A stretch of DNA of 28,429 nucleotides from VGOB01 sp034435315 (GTDB taxonomy: Bacteria > Chloroflexota > Anaerolineae > UBA4142). A program made the position numbers and the translations under genes. Shown here piece by piece: positions 1 through 8,112 of this stretch; the first letter of the stretch is position 1; each line of letters begins with the position of its first letter. The DNA lies in assembly GCA_034435315.1 (NCBI GenBank), contig DAOTYB010000167.1, positions 1-28,429 on the forward strand. Direction: 5' to 3'. The notes beneath the pieces were generated by a model. That model worked only from the letters and a program-made list of their open reading frames with translations, ran no database searches and had not been told where the DNA came from.

Positions 1-5
1 AGCGG

Positions 6-42
6 CGAAGCAATCTCCACACCGCAATAGGGGATTGCTTCG
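6..42. repeat. Short inverted repeat in a dispersed intergenic element
   Basis: The arms CGAAGCAATC (6-15) and GATTGCTTCG (33-42) are exact inverted copies around a short loop. They are followed by a CTCCTCGCAATGACA segment at about 55-69. This combination resembles the attgcttcg...ctcgcaatgac elements scattered between genes in many bacterial genomes. No gene is visible in bases 1-228. Confidence 0.5.
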
Positions 43-116
43 TCGCAAAGACCGCTCCTCGCAATGACAAGCGGAGGCGCGGCTTTGTCAAGCGACTTTG
101 CACACACCCTGGGAGG

Positions 117-162
117 CAAGGGGGTGGGGCTTGGACGCCATAGACGGCACGGCTGAGTAAAA
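117..162. repeat. Dispersed repeat copy, related to 15124-15168
   Basis: A GGGGGTGGGGCT block is followed about 25 bases later by ACGGCTGAGTAA. The same order of blocks recurs at 15125-15167 (GGGGGTGGGGCT, then GGACGGCTGAGTAA). Two copies in one window, both in spacers, suggest a dispersed intergenic repeat family. Nothing coding is seen here. Confidence 0.45.
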
Positions 163-228
163 TGAAAGTTTGTGCCCGTGCCGGGTATATAAGAGGTCGC
201 ATTAAACTATGGATAAGTGAGAATTGCT

Positions 229-825
229 CTAAAAGCGTTCCACGCGTTCCAAGCGCAGGGCAAGCAACGTCGCGTTAGCGTCATGCACCTTACACACTTG
301 TCCGACTTGCTGCACAATCGAGTCCACGCGTTCCGCGCGCACAGCACAAAGCAGGGTGGTGTTCGCGCGGCGCGAATAACCACCCGTTGTTCCGAGCATT
401 GTCACATGATAACTCCAAGCAGTCAACGTTTCGATCAGTTTATCGGACAGGTGAGGTGTAACGATAACCCAGAGCAATTGTAATGTCCCCGGTTCGAGCG
501 GAGCGCGCGTCGAGTCAATCGAGAGGTATCCCTTGTCGAAATGAACATAGCGCGTCACAGGACACACAAAAACCGTCGCGCCACTCATCGTCGTTTCGAT
601 GGGCGCGTGGATGGCACGGCGATGGCACGCGGCTTGCAGTAGGGCGCGCGCGCGTTCGATGTCGCTAGCGGACAAGCCAATCAGCAATGTGACATTACGC
701 GCACTAGAGAACCCACCGACGCTCGCGATTACCGTCACCGCGAATCCCGCGCCTGTCAGGGCACCGATTGCTGTGTCCACATCGTCAGGTTGAACAATCG
801 CAAGCAAGAGTGTATCCACATTCAT
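229..825 (-). CDS. Tandem DarA/PstA-like cyclic-di-AMP receptor domain protein
   Basis: This 198-residue protein consists of two copies of the PII-like cyclic-di-AMP receptor fold (PF06153, DarA/PstA type). Copy 1 spans about residues 1-75 and contains GGFSSARNVTLLIG. Copy 2 spans about 112-190 and contains GTTGGYSRRANTTLLCA, close to the TGGF-x-NTTFLCG signature of PstA/DarA. Known family members are about 110 residues and trimerise to bind c-di-AMP at subunit interfaces, so a covalent tandem is unusual. Copy 2 is nearer the consensus than copy 1. I chose the ATG at 825 because an upstream in-frame extension to 891 is translated from a tandem repeat. It is last in the minus-strand block, 124 bases after the C45 gene, and may be co-transcribed or independent. 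c-di-AMP binding is inferred and not shown for this protein. Confidence 0.75.
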   Translation of the reverse strand: MNVDTLLLAIVQPDDVDTAIGALTGAGFAVTVIASVGGFSSARNVTLLIGLSASDIERARALLQAACHRRAIHAPIETTMSGATVFVCPVTRYVHFDKGYLSIDSTRAPLEPGTLQLLWVIVTPHLSDKLIETLTAWSYHVTMLGTTGGYSRRANTTLLCAVRAERVDSIVQQVGQVCKVHDANATLLALRLERVERF

Positions 826-853
826 TGTCACTGCCCTGTGCGAATTTGACCGG

Positions 854-950
854 CGACGAATGACGAATGACGAATGACTGATGACGGACAACCGTCGACC
901 GCAGACCGCCGTCCTTCGTCCTCCGTCTTTCGTCCTTCGTCTTCCGTCTT
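854..950. repeat. Heptamer tandem-repeat hairpin (GACGAAT / GTCTTCC units)
   Basis: Left arm: tandem GACGAAT heptamers (855 onward). Right arm: CGTCCTT/CGTCTTT/CGTCTTC units up to 950, which are approximate reverse complements of the left units. The array begins about 30 bases upstream of the cyclic-di-AMP-receptor-like gene and abuts the stop codon of the C45 gene. It could fold into a long imperfect stem. Confidence 0.75.
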
Positions 951-2008
951 TACAACCGATACGCCTCGTAACTCCCCTGACAGGGCCAGCCGTTGCAAAA
1001 GATCAGGCGTCGCAATGCGGGCAAGTAAATCGCCGCCGAAATGGTGTCCGAATTGTTGAGCGGACGATGACGGCAGAGGGCTGTCTCACCATGATGCGCG
1101 GCGATGCGCTTGGCGTACGCGAGGTCAATCGCACCATACGCTTGGTCGAGGAGTGTGCGCGCGGTCGCGTAACGTGCGCGCGTTTCGTCGTACGTTGTGT
1201 TGCTCCGAAAAATATTCGCGTCGCGCAGTTCCGCGCTGACAAAATGATTCGTGGCCACGACGATATCTTGCATCGGCGCGATGAAACCGCACGCGCGAAA
1301 TCCGTTTTCCACGACCATGCCTGCGCCAGCGGCGTCCATCAAAATCAAATTGCCCGCGCCCATACACCGCACGCTTTGCAGATACGCGCGTGCGTCTGCT
1401 GTACTCGCGCACTGTTCCAGGATGTTCATCATCAGCGTAAAGCGCGCCAGGCCAGGTCCCAGATCGCGCGACGAGACATGCGTATCGGCAATCGCAAGTC
1501 CGCGCTCATTCATCCCCGAACTGTAGACGCCAGGACTGCCTGCGCTCGTCGCGTAGATGTAACGATAGCCCTCGCGCGGCGCGGCATACGCGATGCAACG
1601 CATCGGAATATGCGCTTCGTAGAAATCGCGATTCTTGGCGAGGATGGGCGCGCCGTCACGCGTGGCAGAACGCGCCGCTGCCCACACCGTACAACCTTCG
1701 GGCTGGGTCCTGGCAAGTGACACGTCTTCCAGGTACGACGCGGCAACGTACTGAAACAAGCGCGCGCGCGGAATCTCGAGCGCGTCAGCGATGCCCTCCA
1801 GCATCATCAATGTTGAGCGCGCGCCCGCATCCGCTTCCCACGCGCGTTGCAACTCGTCTAGAATCGTTGTGTTCAAGCCTCCCGCGCGCGTCAACCCCTC
1901 CAGGCGCGCGTCCAGCGTCGCCAAAAGCAAAGGACGCAGGTCATTGACCTGCCTCCCGTGTTGCAAACCCATCTGATAATGATCACCGTGCAGGGATAAT
2001 ACTTTCAT
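950..2008 (-). CDS. C45-family autoproteolytic acyltransferase/amidohydrolase
   Basis: This 352-residue protein resembles the isopenicillin N acyltransferase / C45 peptidase family of Ntn hydrolases, which self-cleave before a cysteine that becomes the N-terminal nucleophile. The candidate nucleophile is Cys106 in QPEGCTVWAA. It is followed by the family-typical stretch APILAKNRDF and by SGSPGVYSSGMNERGLAI-like core sequence, including AGSPGVYSSGMNERGL. Family members transfer or hydrolyse acyl groups on amino acids, peptides or lactams. There is no signal peptide, so it should act in the cytoplasm. It starts only 15 bases after the OppF stop, which ties it to the peptide importer and suggests it de-acylates or processes the imported compound (inference). 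The SD is weak (GTGGGA). The substrate cannot be told from sequence. Confidence 0.8.
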   Translation of the reverse strand: MKVLSLHGDHYQMGLQHGRQVNDLRPLLLATLDARLEGLTRAGGLNTTILDELQRAWEADAGARSTLMMLEGIADALEIPRARLFQYVAASYLEDVSLARTQPEGCTVWAAARSATRDGAPILAKNRDFYEAHIPMRCIAYAAPREGYRYIYATSAGSPGVYSSGMNERGLAIADTHVSSRDLGPGLARFTLMMNILEQCASTADARAYLQSVRCMGAGNLILMDAAGAGMVVENGFRACGFIAPMQDIVVATNHFVSAELRDANIFRSNTTYDETRARYATARTLLDQAYGAIDLAYAKRIAAHHGETALCRHRPLNNSDTISAAIYLPALRRLIFCNGWPCQGSYEAYRL

Positions 2009-2023
2009 ACGGTCCCACTGTCT

Positions 2024-3043
2024 TCACTGATACTTCCAACACGCGACACGCTGCTTGCCAACCTGAAAGAACGGCGGCGTCTCGTTATCGCAAATCGAAC
2101 CGATACGCGCGAAACAACGTGGATGAAAGCGACAACCGCTCGGCGGATTGATAGGACTGGGCACGGTGCCTGGCAAAATGATACGTTGCCGCCGTCGCGC
2201 TTTATCGAGTGAAGGAATAGCGGTGAGGAGCGCTTGTGTGTATGGATGGAGTGGTTGCGCGTACAAATCATCGGTAGGACCTTCCTCGACGATACGCCCC
2301 AGGTACATCACGGCGACCCGATTACTGATGTGGTAAATCAGACTCAAATCGTGAGCAATGAACAGGTACGTCAGATGATATTCTTCTTGCAACTCTTGCA
2401 TCAGATTAATCACCTGGGCTTGAATCGAAACATCCAGCGAAGAGACCGGTTCGTCGGCAACAATGAACTGGGGCTGCATTGCCAGTGCGCGCGCAATGCC
2501 GATACGTTGGCGCTGTCCGCCTGAAAATTGATGCGGATACTGATCGAGATTGCGCGGGTGCAAGCCGACCCGGCGCAACAACTGGACAACGATTTCTTCG
2601 CGTACGCTCACATCGTTGATACCACGATTCTTGAGCGGTGTCGAAATGATTTCACGAATCGTCTTGCGCGGATTGAGCGACGAGTACGGATTCTGGAAAA
2701 TCACTTGCGCCACACGATAAAATCCCAGACGTCCAATCGGCGTCGCTTTGTCCATGCCTGGTTCCAGCCAGGCTTCGCGCAACGAACGCCCCTTGAAAAG
2801 AATTTCCCCTTCGGTCGGCTTATCCAGCCGACTGATCAGCCGCCCCAATGTCGTCTTACCGCAGCCACTCTCACCGACCAGTCCTAGCGTCTCCCCTTGC
2901 CAGATTTTCAAACTCACTCCATCTACGGCATGGACCACCAGCACTTGGGCGCGCGCCAGCACGCGTGCCAGAAGGCTGGGACGAATCGTGAAATAGCGTT
3001 TAAGATTACGCGTTTCGATGAGAGGAGTATCGTCGAGATTCAC
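2024..3043 (-). CDS. oppF: Oligopeptide/dipeptide ABC transporter ATPase, OppF/DppF type
   Basis: This is the second ATPase of an Opp/Dpp-type importer (339 residues). Its motifs, in order, are Walker A GLVGESGCGKTTLG, signature FSGGQRQRIGIARALA, Walker B FIVADEPVSSLDVS and H-loop IAHDLSL. The C-terminal Opp/Dpp extension carries four cysteines (GCRFHPRC ... C ... C), a pattern that in some Opp/Dpp ATPases holds an iron-sulfur cluster. I chose GTG at 3043 rather than an upstream ATG at 3130. It overlaps the OppD stop in a GTGA junction and has a strong GGGAGGAG SD just upstream, and the family's first conserved residues follow at once. The longer reading would be 29 residues of OppD in another frame. 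It pairs with the adjacent OppD-type subunit to energise import. Confidence 0.92.
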   Translation of the reverse strand: MNLDDTPLIETRNLKRYFTIRPSLLARVLARAQVLVVHAVDGVSLKIWQGETLGLVGESGCGKTTLGRLISRLDKPTEGEILFKGRSLREAWLEPGMDKATPIGRLGFYRVAQVIFQNPYSSLNPRKTIREIISTPLKNRGINDVSVREEIVVQLLRRVGLHPRNLDQYPHQFSGGQRQRIGIARALAMQPQFIVADEPVSSLDVSIQAQVINLMQELQEEYHLTYLFIAHDLSLIYHISNRVAVMYLGRIVEEGPTDDLYAQPLHPYTQALLTAIPSLDKARRRQRIILPGTVPSPINPPSGCRFHPRCFARIGSICDNETPPFFQVGKQRVACWKYQ

Positions 3044-4029
3044 TTGACTCCTCCCGATGCTTGGACCCGCATACAGCGAACGTGATGCCCTGGCGCGACC
3101 TCCAACAAAGGCACGCGCTCTTTTTGACAAAGTGGTTCCACCAAACTACAGCGCTCTGCAAACGCGCATCCCGGCGGTACCGCGGCGAGATCGGGGACAT
3201 TGCCCGGGATGGGTTCGATACGTGTACGTTGCGCAGCGATGCGCGGGATGCACGTCAACAGGCCGCGCGTGTAGGGATGCTGCGGCGATTCGATCACTTG
3301 TTCAGTCGTACCAATTTCGACAATGCGCCCCGCGTACATCACCGCAATCCGTTGACAAAATTCCGCCGCGAGGTCGAGATTGTGCGTGACCAATATAATG
3401 GCCGTGCCGTGTTCTTGATTGATACGGCGCATCAAGTCTATAATTTGCGCTTGAATCGTTACATCCAGCGACGTGGTCGGTTCATCCGCCAGTAAAATCT
3501 TGGGTTCGCATGCCAGCGCGATCGCGATGAGCGCGCGCTGTTGCATTCCCCCGCTGAACTGATGTGGATAATCACGATAGCGATCCATCGGCGATGAGAT
3601 ACCGACTTCGGACATCAATTGCAGCACACGTTCTTTTTCACTCAAATGATTGCGCGCGACGCGATGAATACGCAACGATTCGCGAATCTGTTCCCCCACA
3701 GGAAAGGCAGGATTGAGCGAGGTCAAGGGGTCTTGAAATACAATCGCAATCTCCTTGCCACGCACTCGGCGCATTTCACGATTCGACAATTTGAGCAAAT
3801 CGCGACCTTGAAACAAAATCTGTCCAGACGCGATGCGCCCCGGGGCGGAAATTAGACGCAAAATCGAGAGCATCGTTACACTTTTGCCACACCCGGACTC
3901 GCCAACGACGCCGAGAATTTCGCCACTCTGTAAACTCAAACTCACGTCATCAACGGCATACACGAGCCCGCGCCGTGTCGGAAACACCGTCGTCAAGTTC
4001 TTTAGTTCTAGGAGAGGAGTGTCTGTCAT
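3040..4029 (-). CDS. oppD: Oligopeptide/dipeptide ABC transporter ATPase, OppD/DppD type
   Basis: First ATPase of the importer, 329 residues, the normal length. It carries Walker A GVVGESGCGKSVTML, Q-loop region AIVFQDPLTSLNP, signature FSGGMQQRALIAIALA, Walker B ILLADEPTTSLDVT and H-loop LVTHNLDL. The C-terminal oligopeptide-transporter domain includes PPGCAFAERC and two more cysteines. The start is ATG 4029. Its stop overlaps the OppF start by four bases, so translation is probably coupled. The upstream spacer to OppC is a heptamer-repeat hairpin. OppD versus DppD naming cannot be separated from sequence alone. Confidence 0.93.
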   Translation of the reverse strand: MTDTPLLELKNLTTVFPTRRGLVYAVDDVSLSLQSGEILGVVGESGCGKSVTMLSILRLISAPGRIASGQILFQGRDLLKLSNREMRRVRGKEIAIVFQDPLTSLNPAFPVGEQIRESLRIHRVARNHLSEKERVLQLMSEVGISSPMDRYRDYPHQFSGGMQQRALIAIALACEPKILLADEPTTSLDVTIQAQIIDLMRRINQEHGTAIILVTHNLDLAAEFCQRIAVMYAGRIVEIGTTEQVIESPQHPYTRGLLTCIPRIAAQRTRIEPIPGNVPDLAAVPPGCAFAERCSLVEPLCQKERVPLLEVAPGHHVRCMRVQASGGVK

Positions 4030-4124
4030 TGGTCGGTGTTCAGTGTTCAGTGTTCAGTATTCAGTGTTCAGTGTTCGGTTGACGGATTACTGGATACTGG
4101 ATACTGAATACTGAATACTGGATA
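4030..4124. repeat. Heptamer tandem-repeat hairpin (CAGTGTT / ATACTGG units)
   Basis: The entire spacer between oppD and oppC is made of heptamers. CAGTGTT/CAGTATT runs fill the left half and ACTGGAT/ACTGAAT runs the right half. The right half is an approximate reverse complement of the left, giving a long imperfect stem. Confidence 0.85.
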
Positions 4125-5054
4125 CTATTCGATCTTCAACCGTGGATCCAAAATATCGCGCAAACCTTCGCCAAAGATGTTGATAGACATTGCCAGTAAG
4201 AGCAGTGCAATGCCCGGAAAAGTGGACATCCACCACGCCGTCATCAAATAGTTACGCCCACTTGCAACCATAGACCCCCATGCGGGGGTGGGCGGTTGAA
4301 TACCCAAACCCAGAAAACTCAACGTGGCTTCGGTAATAATCATCGAGCCCAGGCGTAATGTACCGAGCACAAAAACCGATTGAAAAACGTTCGGTAGAAT
4401 CTCGGAAACAATAATCGCCAGATCGCTTTGACCGGTCACGCGCGCGCCGTCCACATACTCTTTGGTACATTCGGCAAGCACTTCGCCGCGCACCAACCGA
4501 TAGAACTCGACCCAGCCCTTGAAGGCAAGTGCCGCAATGAGGTTGATAAACCCTGGTCCCAAGAATGCCATTACTCCAATCGCAAAGACGAGAAAAGGAA
4601 AAGCGAGCAAGAGGTCCGCAAAACGCGAGAGGATTTCGTCCAGCCAGCCACGATAGTATCCCGCCAGTGCCCCTAACGCGGTGCCGACCACGACAGAAAT
4701 CCCCACACTCAACAAACCTACTGCCATCGAGACGCGCGTGCCGTAGATGATACGAGTGAGTAGATCACGTCCCTGATCATCGGTACCGAGAGGATACTGC
4801 CATGTTCCCCCTTCCCACACTGGCGGCTCGAACCGTAGCAACAATGTACCGCGTGTCGGGTCGTGAACGGTGATGTAATCCGCCAAGAGTGCAGCGAGAA
4901 TGAACAGCATAAGCACAACACCGCCCAAGAGGACAAAGGGACGCTGCCATAATTCGTATCCTAATTCAGCCAGCGCGCGCCACCACAATCGCAGACGAAT
5001 GCGCAGTGGGTAATCCCAGTGACGAAGAACGCGAGCAGGTACCTGTACACTCAT
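4125..5054 (-). CDS. oppC: Oligopeptide/dipeptide ABC transporter permease, OppC/DppC type
   Basis: A 309-residue inner-membrane permease with a cytoplasmic N-terminus, a first membrane helix around VLLGGVVLMLFILAALLA, a periplasmic loop and about five more helices. The EAA loop that docks onto the ATPases is seen as EYVDGARVTGQSDLAII. Late helices include ATLSFLGLGIQPP, typical of OppC. I chose ATG 5054 over GTG 5060 because GGAG sits five bases before that ATG. The gene lies between repeat-filled spacers on both sides, downstream of OppB, in the order expected for an Opp operon. Confidence 0.92.
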   Translation of the reverse strand: MSVQVPARVLRHWDYPLRIRLRLWWRALAELGYELWQRPFVLLGGVVLMLFILAALLADYITVHDPTRGTLLLRFEPPVWEGGTWQYPLGTDDQGRDLLTRIIYGTRVSMAVGLLSVGISVVVGTALGALAGYYRGWLDEILSRFADLLLAFPFLVFAIGVMAFLGPGFINLIAALAFKGWVEFYRLVRGEVLAECTKEYVDGARVTGQSDLAIIVSEILPNVFQSVFVLGTLRLGSMIITEATLSFLGLGIQPPTPAWGSMVASGRNYLMTAWWMSTFPGIALLLLAMSINIFGEGLRDILDPRLKIE

Positions 5055-5061
5055 TGCCACT

Positions 5062-5150
5062 CCGGAATTGCAGATTGTAGATTTCAGATTGCAGATTGTA
5101 ATACAAACGCGCGGTAACCATCTAAAATCTGCGATGTTAAATCTGAAATC
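5062..5150. repeat. Tandem-repeat hairpin (CAGATTG / AATCTGAAATCT units)
   Basis: The left part repeats GCAGATTGTAGATTTCAGAT-like units. The right part (about 5120-5150) contains AAATCTG/AAATCTC units that are their approximate reverse complement, separated by a short GC-rich loop (CGCGCGGTAACC). This fills the spacer between oppC and oppB. Confidence 0.75.
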
Positions 5151-6161
5151 TCACAGTGTAATTTTTGGATTCAAATACGTGTACAAAATGTCTACCACAA
5201 GATTCGTCAAAACAAAGGTAATGGCGTACAGCATCACCGCGCCTTGAATGAGTGGGAAATCGCGATTAAAGATTGCTTCCACCACCAGGCGCCCCAGGCC
5301 AGGCCAGCCAAACACTGTTTCGACAACCATATTACCGCTCAACAACACCCCTACCTGCAAACCCACCACCGTCACAGTCGGAATGAGCGCGTTGCGCAGC
5401 GCGTGCTTCATCACCACATCCCACTCGCTTGCTCCTTTGGCGCGCGCGAGTTTGATGTAATCACTCCGTAGGACCTCCAGCATACTCGACCGCAAGACAC
5501 GCGCGATCACTGCCGCTACTGCTAACCCCAGGGTGATGGAAGGTAACAACAAATGTCTCACGCTGTTTTCGAGCGCGCGCCAATTGCCGGTGAGTAAACT
5601 ATCCAGCACATAAAATCCTGTTATCTCTTGTAAGGGGATGCCATAACTGAGGCGACCCTGTACAGGCAGCCACTGTAAACGCACAGCAAAAAAGAGAATG
5701 AGAATGATGCCCAGCCAGAACCCCGGCATCGAAATTCCCAGAAACGCGCCCGCCATACTGAGCCGATCCAGCATAGAATTCTGCCTGACCGCTGACAAGA
5801 CTCCAATCGGCAAAGCAACGAGCAGACTGATGAGCAACGAGCCAACGGTTAACTCAATCGTGGCGGGCAGCCGTTCCATCAACAGATCCGTCACGGGACG
5901 ATTACGAATGTACGAGTAGCCCAAATTACCGCGCACGGCATCCGTCAAAAAATACCATAATTGAATCTCCAGCGGCTTGTCGAGATGAAATTGCTGACGC
6001 AATTCCTCGATCTCGCGCTGCGACACGGTACCGCCGCGACCGAGCATAATATCCACCGGGTCGCCGGGGGTGAGGCGAATAAAGAAAAAGACGACAATCG
6101 CCACGGCGAACATTATCGGAATGGTGGCTAAAACCCGCTCGAGAATCTTGATGGCTTTCAT
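5151..6161 (-). CDS. oppB: Oligopeptide/dipeptide ABC transporter permease, OppB/DppB type
   Basis: A 336-residue inner-membrane permease. The N-terminal helix is followed by the family motif RLTPGDPVDIMLG. Four or five further helices follow, including GISMPGFWLGIILILFF. The EAA docking loop reads SDYIKLARAKGASEWDVV, with the conserved FGWPGLGRL near the C-terminus. I chose ATG 6161 (MKAIKILERVL). The in-frame extension up to 6272 is a translation of the octamer repeat hairpin in the spacer and carries no family sequence. Forms the transmembrane channel with OppC. Confidence 0.92.
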   Translation of the reverse strand: MKAIKILERVLATIPIMFAVAIVVFFFIRLTPGDPVDIMLGRGGTVSQREIEELRQQFHLDKPLEIQLWYFLTDAVRGNLGYSYIRNRPVTDLLMERLPATIELTVGSLLISLLVALPIGVLSAVRQNSMLDRLSMAGAFLGISMPGFWLGIILILFFAVRLQWLPVQGRLSYGIPLQEITGFYVLDSLLTGNWRALENSVRHLLLPSITLGLAVAAVIARVLRSSMLEVLRSDYIKLARAKGASEWDVVMKHALRNALIPTVTVVGLQVGVLLSGNMVVETVFGWPGLGRLVVEAIFNRDFPLIQGAVMLYAITFVLTNLVVDILYTYLNPKITL

Positions 6162-6164
6162 AGG

Positions 6165-6255
6165 TTTACCCAACGAGCCAATGTGCCAATTGACCAATGC
6201 GCCAAATTTTAAAGTCACGTTGGGCACATTGGCGCATTGGCACATCGGCTCATGG
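6165..6255. repeat. Octamer-type repeat hairpin (GTGCCAAT / GCGCATTG units)
   Basis: The left arm (about 6170-6210) reads AACGAGCCAATGTGCCAATT followed by GACCAATGCGCC. The right arm (about 6220-6255) reads GTTGGGCACATTGGCGCATT followed by GGCACATCGGC. The arms are near-perfect reverse complements around AAATTTTAAAG. It separates the binding-protein gene from oppB and could act as an mRNA stem that differentially stabilises the highly expressed upstream gene (inference). Confidence 0.85.
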
Positions 6256-6259
6256 TCTT

Positions 6260-7963
6260 TCACTTGACACACACATCGTGCAGATTCACTCGACTATCAG
6301 AGGCAGGTTGCCAGTTCTGCACGCGCGCCAGCGCGGCTTCGATGGCTTCAGGTAGAACGAGGAAGACGGCGGGGGCTTCATCGTAGATCAGTTTTTGGGC
6401 TTCATAGTAGATGGCTTTGCGTTTGGCCACATCGTTCTCCGTTTCGCCGTCGCGAATCAATTTGTCCACGCGTGCATTGGCATAGCCGGAAAAGTTACCG
6501 CGCCCATAGGTCGAGCCTTCTTTGTACGAGTGCCATTTGGCTTCCATATGCCCGACGGGATCGAACGCGGAATCACCCCAGTCCCCTACAAAGGCTTGCC
6601 GTTCGCCGGCCAGCAGTTTGGGCCGTAAGACACTATACTCCCAAATCCGCACCGTCGCGTCAATACCAATATCGCGGAACATTGACGCGAGGGCTTCTGC
6701 CAGCGAGCGCGTGACTTCTTGCGTATCAATGACAAAACTGAACGGCTTGCCATCTTTCACCAGCATCTTGTCGGGACCCGGCACCCAGCCTGCCTCTTTC
6801 AGCAAGGCGAGAGCTTTGGTTTTGTCGTAGGGATACGGCTTGAGGTTCGGATCCGCAAAGTTGTTGGTAGGCATCAGAGGACCACCCAGCGGTTTGGCGA
6901 GTCCGTTGTACACTTTTTTGACGAGGAGGTCTTTGTCCACCGCATAGTTCAATGCCTGACGCACCCGGACATCGTTAAACGGTGCTTGATTGACATTCAT
7001 CTCCATCCAGAGTGGACGCGTACCAGGGACCGTCTTGACCTGAATGCCGGGCACTTTTTTCAGTGTATCTACCAATTCGGCGGGGACTTCGGTGATGATG
7101 TCCACTTCACCCGCGAGCAATGCCGCCACGCGCGTGGAGGTCTCGGGAATGACGCGGAAGACGGCTTTCGCCACACACGCCTTGCCCACCGGAGCCAGTG
7201 TGGGGGCACCACCGTAGTAAGCATCAAAGCGCTCCAGTACCACTTCTTCCAGGCCCGTCTTGGCAGAGACGAACTTGAAAGGTCCTGTGCCCATCGGCTT
7301 TTCGATCAAGCCCTTGGTGCCCACTTTTTCGACATACGCTTTGGAGACGATTTGATGATGCACAATCATCTGCAGAGCGGGGGGCCAGGGCGCGGTGAAT
7401 TTCATCACAACGGTATAGTCGTCCTTCTTCTCAATGGCGGTGAGTGGTTCAATCAAACCCTTGCGCGCAGCGGTATGTGGCTGAGGGTATTCAATGGCAT
7501 TAGGTTTGATGGTGCGCTCAAAGGTAAAGACCACATCGTCGGCTTTCATTTCCGTTCCATCGTGGAACTTGACCCCTTTGCGCAATTTAAACTCTAGCGT
7601 CTTTTCATCCAACCACCTGTACGATTCGGCAATCTCCAGATGGACACCGCTCGTGGTGTCACGCGTGACCAGGCCATCGTACATATTGCGGATGACGGTT
7701 TCCGCTTCGCGATGGCGATGATCGTTGGGGTCCAGCGCGGCGGGCGCGCGTGCCAGTGCAACAATCAACGCATCGCGTCCCGGAACAGGCGTCGGCGGGA
7801 CAACAACGGTGCGTTCAGCAACGACAGTTTTTTCAACGATTTTCTCGACGGGCTTTTCGACGACAACGGTCTTTTCGACAACTTGCGGTGTCGGGGCTGC
7901 ACACGCGGCAAGCCAGATCGCCAACGCCAGAACACTCGTGAGAATCACGTGTACTCGATTCAT
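6260..7963 (-). CDS. oppA: Opp/Dpp-type extracellular solute-binding lipoprotein
   Basis: A 567-residue substrate-binding protein of SBP_bac_5 type, which captures peptides, opines, metal chelates or similar ligands outside the membrane and hands them to OppBC. The signal peptide ends in a lipobox (AIWLAACAAP, Cys around residue 21). A repetitive V/E/K/T linker (residues about 28-60, e.g. VVEKTVVVEKP) then tethers the domain, a style frequent in Chloroflexota. Core family sequence follows: LRKGVKFHDGTEMKADDVVF and VRVRQALNYAVDKDLLV. The start at ATG 7963 has a strong GGAGGAA SD. It is the first gene of the five-gene importer and sits 149 bases downstream of the opine-dehydrogenase-like gene. 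Ligand specificity cannot be read from sequence. Confidence 0.92.
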   Translation of the reverse strand: MNRVHVILTSVLALAIWLAACAAPTPQVVEKTVVVEKPVEKIVEKTVVAERTVVVPPTPVPGRDALIVALARAPAALDPNDHRHREAETVIRNMYDGLVTRDTTSGVHLEIAESYRWLDEKTLEFKLRKGVKFHDGTEMKADDVVFTFERTIKPNAIEYPQPHTAARKGLIEPLTAIEKKDDYTVVMKFTAPWPPALQMIVHHQIVSKAYVEKVGTKGLIEKPMGTGPFKFVSAKTGLEEVVLERFDAYYGGAPTLAPVGKACVAKAVFRVIPETSTRVAALLAGEVDIITEVPAELVDTLKKVPGIQVKTVPGTRPLWMEMNVNQAPFNDVRVRQALNYAVDKDLLVKKVYNGLAKPLGGPLMPTNNFADPNLKPYPYDKTKALALLKEAGWVPGPDKMLVKDGKPFSFVIDTQEVTRSLAEALASMFRDIGIDATVRIWEYSVLRPKLLAGERQAFVGDWGDSAFDPVGHMEAKWHSYKEGSTYGRGNFSGYANARVDKLIRDGETENDVAKRKAIYYEAQKLIYDEAPAVFLVLPEAIEAALARVQNWQPASDSRVNLHDVCVK

Positions 7964-8045
7964 ACAGTTCCTCCTTCCTCACTTAAACAATGATTATCCC
8001 GGTGAATGTCTATCGTCGTCTCGACATCACATCCCCCCTTTCCAT

Positions 8046-8098
8046 TGTTAGGTGATTTGGTGATTGGGTGATTTGGTGATTTGGTGATTCGGTGACCC
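8046..8098. repeat. Octamer tandem repeat (GGTGATTT)n
   Basis: Six imperfect copies of the 8-bp unit GGTGATTT/G/C lie in tandem between the opine-dehydrogenase-like gene and the binding-protein gene. Unlike the other spacers, I see no clear opposing arm. Confidence 0.85.
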
Positions 8099-8112
8099 AG
8101 AGTTTCCTTCAA

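Noticed and set aside
881..1720. Long plus-strand frame opposite the C45 gene
   Set aside because: It is arginine- and cysteine-rich antisense translation of a gene with clear family motifs and has no SD. It begins in a repeat array.
4030..4124. Possible CRISPR array
   Set aside because: Units are 7-8 bp, directly adjacent, with no spacers and no cas genes. It is a tandem-repeat dyad.
6162..6272. Longer OppB start at 6272
   Set aside because: The extra 37 residues are translated repeat sequence. ATG 6161 begins the family-typical N-terminus.
6719..7597. Long plus-strand frame opposite the binding-protein gene
   Set aside because: It mirrors the codon pattern of the lipoprotein gene. No family signature or start signal is seen.
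7964..8045. Separate promoter for the binding-protein gene
   Set aside because: A GATAAT is present on the minus strand (around 7992-7997), but no acceptable -35 lies 16-18 bases upstream.
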